Positions 20,841 to 30,790 of a DNA stretch of 64,000 bases are shown in pieces; position 1 is the stretch's first letter, and each line of letters opens with the position of its first letter. A program made the position numbers and the translations under genes. Origin of the DNA: Sabellastarte sp. h YS-2021 (taxonomy: Eukaryota > Annelida > Polychaeta > Sabellida > Sabellidae). The notes beneath the pieces were generated by a model that saw only the letters and a list, made by a program, of their open reading frames with translations, did no database searches and was not told the origin of the DNA. The stretch lies in the NCBI GenBank assembly GCA_964017235.1, contig OZ024931.1, forward strand, positions 139,626,033 to 139,690,032, written 5' to 3'.

Positions 20841-21560
20841 ATGTTTTCACCTGGGTTTGTCTGTGCGTTTGTTTGTTTGTTTGTGAATAAGATAACTCAA
20901 AAACTTATGGACGGATTTTGATGAAATTTTCAGGATATGTCTGAAGGTAAAAAGGTAAAAAGAATAAATGATTAAATTTTGGGAGTGATCCGGATCACTA
21001 TCTGGATCTTCTGGATCCATGAAATTTAATTTTAAGATAGATAACTCAAAAATTTATGGATGGATTCTGATGATATTTTCAGGAAATGTCCTAGGACGAG
21101 GAACAAGTGATTCGATTTTGGGAGTGATCTGGATCACTGTCTCGATCATCTGGATTCAGGCTGACATATGCATTTGTGAACAAGATAACTCAAAAATTTA
21201 TGGACAGATTTTGATGAAATTTTCAGGATATGTCTGAAAAGGTAAAAGGAAGAAATAATTAAATTTTGCGAGTGATCTGGATCCGTATCTGGATCCATTT
21301 GATCCAAGAAATGTAATTTTTTAAAGACAGATAACTCAAAAAGTTTTTGATAAATTTTGATGAAATTTTCAGAAAATGTCTTAAATGGGACGAGGAACAA
21401 GTGATTAGATTTTTTTGAGTAATCTGGATCACTGTCTGGATCATCTGGATCCAGGCTTTTAAAAAGGAAGTTAAGCCAGATAATTTTAGGGTGGATTTTG
21501 ATGATAGTCCAGGAATTGAGCTCCCTTGGCAGAAGTCTGCGCTCTCTGAGTGCTCTTGTT
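20841..21560. repeat. Degenerate tandem repeat, about 146-bp period
   Basis: GATAACTCAAAAA plus a TTATGGA.GGATTTTGATGA block and ATTTTCAGGA.ATGT recurs near 20889, 21038, 21183 and 21329, with a partial copy near 21470. Between copies lie GTGATCTGGATCAC-like palindromic words. It begins with AAGGAGGTTATGTTTTCACC and ends with GGCAGAAGTCTGCGCTCTCT, words I recall as common to repeats in many aquatic animals. Short ORFs on both strands are by-products. Confidence 0.7.
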
Positions 21561-23450
21561 GTATTATATTTTAAGTTGCATATATCTGTGCTAAAGGAGT
21601 TACTTTTATACACATGAATTGTGAAGTATTGTGTTGAAAAAAGAAATCCATTGCTTCAGTTTTGCTACTAAATTTGTAGTCGCAGTTAAACTTTATTACA
21701 TATTGTTAGCTTCTGTTATCTTTTTATCACATTGGTTCAGGTATTAACATATCAGTTATAATTATTGCTCAATGTGGGATGCTTTATATAGAGTTGTCAT
21801 AATAACTTAATTAATAAAATGTTTATCGATTAAGTTATTATATTGTGGCCCTGTATAAATTCATAATAATTTCTGTCATTACTGTTGTGATGTTAATAGT
21901 GCAGAAAACTCTTTGGAGTCTAGTCATTCATGGAACATGACACTGAAATAATTCCAAAAGTCAAAGAGAGATGTATAGACTACAGTTCCCGCAAAAGTAT
22001 TCTCAGTAATGCTGCTTGATCAGATTATGGCTTTGTTGCATATATTTAAAATATGAACAAATTTTCTTGGAATTGCAAAACTAGCAATGACCAATGATAG
22101 ATCATTAATGTCTTGTGTGAATGCAAGATTTGATATTGTTATGATAAAATTTCCCAATCATTGTAAAGTGTTGCTCATTAACACCAGTAACAATCTAAAT
22201 ATTGATATGAGCTTTGATACATGTAAACATGCTCTTTTTTGTTGTATTTTCAAGTTTGGCTATACACAATTTCATGATAATTCCAAAAGATGATTTTATA
22301 GGTAGGATGTGAGGTATTTATCTTGGCAGTTTAATTTATGGGCTTAGTTAGCCCTATTAATGTACTGGTGTAACAGACCAGAGTAACAGAGTCAAAATTA
22401 AAACTGGGTTTAAAATAGCCTAGCCTAAATTTAACCCCCGAAATTGGACTTAGATTGGACCATAAACTCTTAAGATTCCAAAATAAAGACAGGATTACTA
22501 TTGTCCATTTCCCTTGGAAATAATGCCAGTCATTTTAGACAGAACGAGAACAAACCTGAGATTATTTTAGGGAAGGCAAATCCAAACTATCCCTTGGTAT
22601 ACAATATCTCGTACAGTATATTTTATACGTCAGTTGACAAGTTACATGTTCATGTCACAAAGTGGTATGCACAAGTTGTGAATTTGTACTTTAGTTATTA
22701 TGGTATATGTTATAAATTCCACTTATCATGTAAATCAACTGTTTCCATCACTTTCAATATATTGAACAAGCCACATCACGACAGGTAGCTAAGTTAAGAG
22801 CCTTTATTACAGCTCATTTACTGGGTCTGATCATATAGGCTAGATGATTCAGATATGGAAAAGATTTTATTAATGCCCTGACAAAAAATATTCAGTAATA
22901 TGGCAATATAATATACATGCTGATACATAACTTGGTATCTGGGGATATCAGTTTTCAATATTTAGCTTAGTTTATTAGTTCTATCATGGGCCAGGGGTGG
23001 TGTAGGCATATATAATTGTATCCTGAATTTAGTCTCTGATGCCATAACATGCTAATGAAAACTGGATTGGATTCTGGCATAAAGTATTGAAATTGTGTAT
23101 GTACAGTCTGAGGAGCATTATCTACAGCTAATCGTCAGCTGCCAGGATAATCCTATTATATTTTTTATGTTCTCAGTGGGTTTACTGGTAATTTTTAGCA
23201 TACCACCTTTACAGCATATTTGAACTGTTAGGTTGAATGAACTTGGTAATGGTTGTTGCCTGGGCAGGGATTCATGAATTGTACCTAATATATTGTGTGT
23301 ACTCCCTTGCTCAGGTGTTGTTTTTATGTAGATTGTGTTTTAATATAGTTTTATGTGTTAATATAATAAATATTTATCTCCAAGTTATGTGCCTGATTTA
23401 GGGGTGATGGGGTTCCACTGACTTGAACTGATACTTGTTTCCATATTTCC
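21561..23450. other. Intergenic, no gene seen
   Basis: AT-rich; scattered ORFs below 100 codons without recognisable motifs. Confidence 0.4.
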
Positions 23451-23534
23451 ATCAGTCCCCACCCCAAGACATTGAAACACTGGGTTGAGGGTACTTTAAG
23501 TTTAATACATTAATAGAGTAAAGTTACATGTAAA

Positions 23535-23565
<31 letters not shown>

Positions 23566-23699
23566 CTAAGAAGTATTTACAGGTCATACTAAAATATGAA
23601 TTATAAAACTTCATGATCTTCAGTGTGATAGAGTTAGAGTCATTGTCCATAGAATAATCATGCTGAGAAACTTTACAAGACAGTTTACAACAAGTACAA

Positions 23700-23938
23700 G
23701 GCCTGTAAGCCGACCTGGCCCCAGCAGAGAGGGTGACCTTGAGAGGTTACAGAGATGACCTCAAAGGTCAAAGGTGATCACTGTGACGAAAGACCTCTAA
23801 GCCAGAGGTATTGATTAACATAGGGTCAACTAAAGGTCACCCTGAAAGCTGGAGGTCAAGAGGGCCTAAAGGTTTACAAGTCACTAAAATACAAGTTAGA
23901 TAGTAATATATAATCCCTCAACCCCAACAGTAGTGACA
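23700..23938. promoter_or_regulatory. Cluster of AGGTCA half-sites, one DR1
   Basis: AGGTCAAAGGTGA at 23765-23777 is a direct repeat with one-base spacing, and further TGACCT/AGGTCA-like words surround it (23734, 23756, 23835, 23852). It lies in the 3' UTR of the Ngaro-like remnant. The sequence fits nuclear-receptor (RXR/HNF4-type) binding; function is inference. Confidence 0.4.
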
Positions 23939-24175
23939 TCAAGCATTTATGACAGCAGCAAGTGACAAAGCCAAAGCTTCACCAGACACATGGTCCGACT
24001 GAATGTATCGCCATACACATTCAGAGGACCATGTGCCATGGCGTTTTATCTGCTGTATGGGGACATGGGTATTATAAGCAAATGTTGCCCCGGACCTGCG
24101 AAAAGAATGAAATGTGAAGAAGTGGGGGTTCAAACCCAAGGTCATATTAATGGATATTCAGGGCCTTTCTGACCC
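23939..24175 (-). pseudogene. Tyrosine recombinase C-terminal fragment
   Basis: The translation shows FHSFRRSGATFAY (the H-x-x-R box), VPIQQIKRHGTWSSECVW and RYIQ with the expected nucleophile Tyr, ending at a stop at 23939. Upstream (24175-24146) SRVRKALNIH continues in a neighbouring frame. Only the last third of the catalytic domain survives. Confidence 0.8.
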
Positions 24176-25447
24176 TAGAAACCGTGAGAGGTTACCAACC
24201 ACTAGGTGTATTGATTTGGAAAGCAGAATTTGTAGCAGTCATTGGATACAATTTTTTACGAGCCTTAAGGGCTCTATAGGGGCATATAGCCCGGTTTGAT
24301 CCTTTGATCAACTTTCCTTTGCAGTGCATGCGACCTAAGTCTCTCTATGGAGAGGGTTTCACTGTCACTATCATCTGAGGATGAACTACTCGTTACAATG
24401 GGGGGCTTAAATCTTTTACTTCTTTTACTAGATTTTTGTGTACTAAAATAACACTGTCTGTACTTAGCTTTCCAACATGTGGTGACACCTCCAAATCCTA
24501 GACTGCCTGCTGGGAAGTACCTGCCACTTGGTCTTCCACCATATCAAGTCGTTGAGATACCTTCTGTAGCTGTGCCAGGATCTCCCTCTGTAGCCGCTGT
24601 CCGCCCAGATCCGCCTGATCTGTGTCAAGTTGCTTACTTGAAGTGGCAGCATCTCGCAGTCCATTGGAAACAGATTTATCACTCTCAATAACGTTTTTAA
24701 ATTGGCATTTTTTCCTGTGGGTGGCAGATGTCTACCTTTGCAATTTTTAGATGTTTGCTTTTTATGGCGCCTATCACTATGTCTCAGTTACTGAAACTAA
24801 TACATACACAAGCACGATTCACAAGCAGTCTTGGCAAATTCAGGCTTAATCAGGGACCAATTTATGTAAGAAACTCAACCAATGTAGCACAAAATGCACA
24901 AAAATGAATATAGGTTAGACCGTCCCTCATATGCAGAGCAAAAAGCCTGAGGTTGACAAGATGACTACGAATCAGTGTCAGAAACTTGACCTGTCACAAG
25001 TTCAGTTCAATCACAGATTGCAATCAGCACACTATGAATCCTGCATTATAGCATATAAGGCTTAAAAAGCTTGTTACAGATAAATGTCTGTTCAGTATAT
25101 ACACTATTAACAGTTTAAAAGCCTAAAATCAGAAAACATAAAAAACTAAAATCCCCAAAGTAAAACTTTTCCAAAACTCTTCAAACTTTTCCAACATGTC
25201 TCCCTCGAAAGTCAAATTCAATGTGACACTTAGAGTTTGAAATACTAGGGGTCAGGGGTAAAAACTGTACATCAGGGAGGACCCCAATGAGGTTGCTTGT
25301 TTGTAGCATTGCTTAGTTACCTTAGGTCACTTGGTTAGTAGTCAGTTAGACTGGAACCTTAAAGTTCACTTTAAGGTCATACACATAAAAAAGAATCTCT
25401 TTGGGGCAGGACTGACATCTGGGGTGCCTAAACACCCCAAGTGACAT

Positions 25448-26780
25448 ACCTGTGCATTTGAAATCTGTTTAGAAACAGGTGCAATTAATTCTGAAGGCCT
25501 TTCAGGGAATTTAACTGTAGCATTAAAAGACTGTATCATAACCATATTGGGGTTTTTATTCTGAGCTATTATTTGCTACCTTTAGCTTTAGTTAGGTCTT
25601 GGTCCATAATCATTGTATAACTTCATCTTTGAAATAATGCAGGACACCTTTTTAAGGTCGCATTCTTCTTTGTCATTTTTGTATTACACTGTATGCTAGA
25701 TGGTCTAGATTCTGCACTGAAAAACTACCAGGAAATAATATTCAACTGAAAACTTTCTGACCTCAAGAAGAGCCTGGAAATGAAACAAAGGCCCCAGGGG
25801 GGTTTAAAGCAAGTGTTATACACCAAGTAACCATTATTCCTTCCTTCCATGTACAATAAATAAACTCTGTTATAGTATCAAATTAGCAAATCAACAAATG
25901 TAAAACATATTTTATTGGTGCTATTTAATTAAACATGGGAGAACTAATCTCATCATAAAATCAGACTGCCCTGGGAATAATTTGAATAAAAGTCAGGAAA
26001 TGCATAAGAAGGTAATATAACTTAGGAATACAACAGCTTACTGAAAGAAAATTAAGTTTATTGAAATATCATTGTTTAGTAGATTGAAGAAGATATCAAT
26101 AAGCATTGCAATGCATTTTTCTGTGACTCTGTGCTTAGAGTGTTGGACTTCAGAGCAAAAGGTTGATTTGCTTCAAGTTTTAGACATAATTTACACCAAT
26201 TAAATATAATTTTTTTCGCAAGTCTGAAAAGATTTGCTGATTTTATTAGTTTAATTCACGAAAAATGACAAAATTTGATATTGGAATTTTCTATCAATTT
26301 GTATTTAAATTTTAAGACATTTGGATTTTTAAAAACACATAAAGAAATCTATCAGCCATACTACAACCGCCATTGTACTGTGTGCATTGTTTGTCTGGGA
26401 CATGCACTAAAAACATGTATAAATATTGTATAGACATGTATCATGCTCACTAGTGTCTTATTTTGTTGTACACCACCTTAAATTCTTGGGTATATCTACA
26501 TTGGTACCTGTGTGGGAACAGTATCTTGCTTGACTGATTCTTTGCAAACTCTCACCTTTTCAGCCAAACAATGGCCTAAAGATCTTGAAGGCTAATGCTG
26601 CTTAATTTCTTAATGTAGCTCACAAGTGAAGCCCCGTTTTGATTGTATTATGTGAAAACTTTCCCCTATATTTTATTTTTTTAAAACTTTTTCTGATAAT
26701 CATAATTACTGAGATGAAAATAAAATGACACAGAATTAAATTGCTATTTTGGGGATCACTTACTTTCATATAGCCTTTCC
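25448..26780. other. Intergenic, no gene seen
   Basis: AT-rich with no coding potential or clear repeats. Confidence 0.4.
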
Positions 26781-26784
26781 TCCA

Positions 26785-27315
26785 CTTATGATGTGGTGGT
26801 AATTAAACTTGAGTAAGAAATGAAGTATTAGATCCTAACTGGATTTAATATTATCTTCTGACGGTGTATATTTATGTGTTTTCATAAGGTGTAAACTATT
26901 AACAAAGGAGTGCACTGTTTCATGGAATGCATAGATTTTACAATTACTGGGTAGATATAATGTCACCTATAACTATTGTCCAACTATTGTGTGGCTGGTG
27001 AGGTGTACACTAGTGCATACAAGATTTTATTACACACCTTTATTGGTTTGTTGCCAGACTTAAGAGTGTAACGTGCTTATTATGCTTAAATTTAGTTGTT
27101 GCAAAAGCAACAAGTTCTTTGTAACTCCACAGGAGTTCTGATTGTAGATGCCTCTCATTGCCAAGTTACTCCTTCCTTTGGAGATTGTTCTCCCTGTCGT
27201 TGGGGAGAGTGAGTCTGCATTGATGAGGTGGTAATAAACTTGAGTAAGAAAAGAAGTATTAAATCACATTTAAATTTCACATTATCTTTGACGGCGTATA
27301 TTTCAGTTTCCTTGG
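26785..27315. repeat. Direct repeat pair plus dispersed hairpin repeat
   Basis: GTGGTAATTAAACTTGAGTA (near 26792) and GTGGTAATAAACTTGAGTAA (near 27229) begin two copies of a segment of about 95 bp that ends at GACGG.GTATATTT. Between them, 27092-27113 holds the hairpin TTGTTGCAAAAGCAACAA, followed by a segment that recurs inverted at 39075-39258 and 46110-46295. Confidence 0.55.
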
Positions 27316-27319
27316 GTTA

Positions 27320-27424
27320 AAGTCCTTGTGACTAGAGTTCAGGTCAAAGGTCAAATGAAGGTCATGTTGACTACAGTTTGAGGAATTTTATTTACATGTT
27401 AGTGACATTCAACAGATTATAGGA
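27320..27424. promoter_or_regulatory. Perfect DR1 AGGTCAAAGGTCA near recombinase remnant
   Basis: AGGTCAAAGGTCA at 27341-27353 is a perfect direct repeat with one-base spacing, followed by AGGTCA at 27358-27363. It lies just beyond the 3' end of the minus-strand recombinase fragment. Confidence 0.4.
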
Positions 27425-28025
27425 TTAAAAACCTTTTAAAATTTTCAAACTCGTGGAAAATTTAAAAGCCCAAGCCCAACTAGAGGGTATGAGGAATGAC
27501 TGAAGCAAATGTGGTAGGAATGACAGAGGGAGCCAGGGAAGCATTCTGAAGATAGGTCCATACTGCCGAGCTTCTCCAAAGTCCATGAGCCATGATGTGT
27601 TGCAGCTGAACATTATTGTCATAAGCTAAGGTGGCTCCGGATCTTCTAAAGGTATGAAAGCCATGGCACAGGGAGGGGATACCCAAGTGATCCAGAATCT
27701 TCCTAAGGGCATCTCTAATTGTAGTATCGATTATTGGGAAGTAAGGAGGGTGGGGATGGACGAATAGGGGTGAGGAAGGAGGTAGGGGCCGGGATGCCAG
27801 TAATTTTTTAAGAGCCAACACTGGACATAATTTAAGTTGACCAATGAGGGTACTTGGACAAAATGATGAGCAGTGCTCTGTTGCAAGGTCTTGGTCCACT
27901 TCAAGAGGACATGAGCTCCAGGGTCCGCAAAAATTATGTCCTGCCTAAGGAAATGTTTATTATTGTCAAATTTGTATCTGGAATGGGGAGCAATGTTGGA
28001 CGTTGATAACAAGGTTTTCCATTTC
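27425..28025 (-). pseudogene. Ngaro-like tyrosine recombinase fragment
   Basis: Two overlapping frames on the minus strand join into a recombinase catalytic domain. The first reads TSNIAPHSRYKFDNNKHF, then DIIFADPGAHVLLKWTKTLQ (28020-27880). The second reads LKLCPVLALKKLL, IDTTIRDALRKIL, FHTFRRSGATLAY and LQHIMAHGLWRSSAVWTYLQ (27890-27500). The first catalytic Arg and everything N-terminal are missing: the fragment begins right at that position, next to a MITE. One frameshift near 27850 disables it. Confidence 0.85.
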
Positions 28026-28030
28026 ACAAC

Positions 28031-28226
28031 AGCACTTTTCCTGCATTAAATGAATGATATATGTCACCAATAGTATAGTTTGAATAAAAAAGAATGGTCA
28101 CATGACACAGAAAAAACACTGTGGTTATTTGATAATCTTGGACTTAGCTAAGTCACCCTTTGTGAATATGGTTTTAAGACAAAACTTAGCTGGCTAAGTC
28201 TAAGACCCTTCATGAATACCAGCCCA
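28031..28226. mobile_element. Truncated copy of the 29.1-kb MITE family
   Basis: Shares TCACATGACA.AGAAAA, CACTGTGGTTAT.TGATA and GACTTAGCTAAGTCACCCTT with 29400-29465, and a right end GACCCTTCATGAATACCAGC then CCA. The left end is missing; it abuts the broken recombinase fragment. Confidence 0.65.
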
Positions 28227-29094
28227 GATATCCTTGTACGCAATCATCTTTCTTTTTCTTCGATAAGGTTTTGTCCAATATACAATTACAACACATTTTA
28301 AAATAATCCCCACGAATCGATCCCAAGACCTAAGTAATGACAGATGTGGAGAAATTAAAATTTATTAAACTAACATGTTAGAACCCACCAAACAACTGCA
28401 CTTCGGCCCAGCACTAAAACATGTTATGCTAAGATCAGTTACACTTAAGCAAATGACCAGTTCTGGTGCCACATCCCACTTCAGATACCTACTAACACAT
28501 TTGAAGAATTCAGTCCAAATCACACTCTATTCACACAGGATGAAGGCCAAATCTCTCTTCACACTGCAAAACGTAAACATGCGTTTAACCAAAATTAATA
28601 TACTATACCCATACTACAATGCACTAATACTGCATAGCAAACATAAACTCTGCAATTAGCTCCCTTTACACTGAGACACTGCTTCATTTTGCTTTTCAAT
28701 TATAAGATTAAACAGGTTAGGTCCTTGTATATGTCCACTCAGCAATTACTATACAATAAGTACAGCAAGAAACCCTGCTGAAGATTACTTTTCAGTTGCC
28801 CGATCCAAATGGGTTATCTCTGAAAACTATAACCCTTTTCAAACAGAGACCTTTCAGTGTGTGATAAAGGCCCACTGGTCAAGTATCAATCATATTGAAA
28901 CCCTACAGAGTCAGAAATATAGGGGCAAAGTGCTAAAAAATTAAAATATTGCCAAATAATTAAAGAAAATAGGACGTAAAGGGGTCTATAAGGTTAGAGG
29001 GGAAGTGAATGTGACACTGACACTGTCAGAATTGTCATGTCACCTCAAATTTCCCAACTTAGTTTTCTACACTCCTGGTCACACCCACAATCCT
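28227..29094. other. Intergenic, no gene seen
   Basis: AT-rich; one 94-codon ORF without recognisable motifs. Confidence 0.4.
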
Positions 29095-29555
29095 TGGGTC
29101 GATTTCACAAAAGGACTAAGTCCAGACTTAGTTAATAAGTGTAGGCTTTGGCTAAGTCTACCCTAGAGTGGGCTTAACTTTTGTAAACAAAGACTTAAAT
29201 ATGGCCGCCATATATTTTTTCACTTCAAAATTTGAAGTGCTTGAAAATATAGACTAAATATATAGAACACCTCCATACATTAGTCTTTGGACATAGCTAT
29301 GTGATTACAAGGCTTCCCATTAAAAAACAGCATTTTTTCAAAGATAAATGAGCTAAACAAAAGATGTTACCACTAAAATATTTTGACTAGATATAAAAGA
29401 TCACATGACATAGAAAATCACTGTGGTTATATGATATTCTTTGACTTAGCTAAGTCACCCTTTTGGAAATTCATTTAATTCTATGACTTATTAAAGATAA
29501 AAAGCCAAGATTTAAGTCCAGGTAAAGTCTGAGACCCTTTGTGAAACCGGCCCCA
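29095..29555. mobile_element. MITE with TGGG.C..TTTCACAAA inverted ends, about 460 bp
   Basis: The left end has TGGGTCGATTTCACAAAAGG. The right end, reverse-complemented, has TGGGGCCGGTTTCACAAAGG. Both continue into GACTAAGTC/GTCTCAGAC-like words, and the inside is rich in GACTTAG/CTAAGTC in both orientations. No coding capacity. A second, truncated copy is at 28031-28226. Confidence 0.65.
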
Positions 29556-30099
29556 TTATTACTGCCCTTGAACGTCCCTCAACTCTCCCTATGATAATGA
29601 TTTTATTCAATTAGCACACTGAGTTCCTCTCTGTGGGGAAGATACTGTGCTTGCAAAGCAGTACATTAGATTACATTATAGAACCAAGGACTAAGTTCAA
29701 CAAATTGAGTCTGTACGAGAGGGACATTAAAGGCAAAGCAAAAGTGGCCAAAGATCACATAAAACAATGAAATGGATGAGAAAGAATGTCCATATTAAGA
29801 GAAAGAAGCTTTTTCTTTAAAAGGACATAGCTTTAAGCTGTAAAATGGGAGATTTACTGACAGGGTTACTGAAAAGTGCTACTTAGGATAGGACGGGGCC
29901 AGGATATACATTGATCTAAAATCCTGAAGTGGACATAAAGGGTCTGCCCCTAAAAGTGGCAACTAAATAGTATAAATTAGGACGCAGATTGTAGAGTTTC
30001 CGACCACTTCATTATGATGAAGGCTCCATCGACATCCAAAAGCACACATCCCTACACAGATGTCTTGATTTTCCAAATAAGTTGGAGGAGGAAAGATGG
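29556..30099. other. Intergenic, no gene seen
   Basis: Probably decayed retroelement 3' sequence of the next entry, but nothing can be read with confidence. Confidence 0.3.
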
Positions 30100-30790
30100 A
30101 GATCATTGATACACAAAAAATGCAAATAGGCATTTGGAAATAGGGCCTAGGGGATAAAAGTCACATTTTGGAATACTAGTGGTCAATATATGGATATCAA
30201 GAACTCCCGTGAGACTGGGGACAATCCTAACATTGACTTGTATGGGTTTTAACATTATCTTGGTTTTTTGATGCTCCAAACCGTGAAGTGAGATGTTATT
30301 GTGCCATTGAAATTTTGCTCGAATAGCAGATACATGAGTAATTATGGAAGAAGATGAATTAAAAAATTCAATAAACAAAACAATGTGATTCACTTGCACT
30401 CCCCATAGGAGGCAATGTTTAAATTGTTCAAATTCAAGGACACAATGGTGTGATACATGGAGGTTAAAGCTTTACAGTTTTTGATGTGTTACCACCCTTT
30501 AAATACTGATTGGCCATGGTGAACTGAAGGCAGTCACAAGGTGGAAGGCCTACAAAATAAAAGTACAAAATAGTTATCCAGGCAACTTGACTAAAGACCA
30601 GGTTAAATGGTCTTGCTTGAAAGCAGTATCTGGTCTGAAATCTCGCACCACCTATAATTTGGAACCAATATCTTAAGCTTGCCTTATTGTCTGGATACTG
30701 ATGCCATCAGAGGAGGTCAACTACTTTGTTTGCCACAGGAAGGACATGAATAGCTATTAATTGTTTTTATTTGATGAGGGAAAAGAGGCC
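30100..30790 (-). pseudogene. Ngaro-like remnant: RNase H end and recombinase N-terminal domain
   Basis: On the minus strand, HVLPVANKVVDLL near 30740 resembles the RNase H end HVPGKLNSVADLL of the copy at 57.2 kb. Further on (30420-30103), LFIEFFNSSSSIITHVSAIRA, GLEHQKTKIMLK and GVLDIHIL follow the pattern of the recombinase N-terminal domain (FLECLHVNKVSVHMV..LSAIKAKF in the copy at 51.1 kb). The catalytic part is not seen. Heavily decayed. Confidence 0.45.

Larger units (their letters stand above)
23451..25447 (-). mobile_element. Ngaro-like element, internal-deletion derivative with both ends
   Basis: Read on the minus strand, it starts near 25447 with a sequence alignable to the A repeat of the full-length copy at 53 kb (GTGTTTAGGCACCCCAGATG then TCAGTCCTGCCCC, against GTGTTCAGGCATCACGGTTG then TCAGTCCCCCACCCC). 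A gag segment follows (about 24760-24310) with the coiled-coil block (QRLDMVEDQVA) and ALQRKVDQRI, then the C-terminal recombinase (24170-23940), then a 3' end GTCTTGGGGTGGGGACTGAT near 23451 that matches the B-repeat end. RT and RNase H are absent, so about two thirds of the element is gone. A TA microsatellite (23541-23561) lies in its 3' UTR. Confidence 0.65.
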
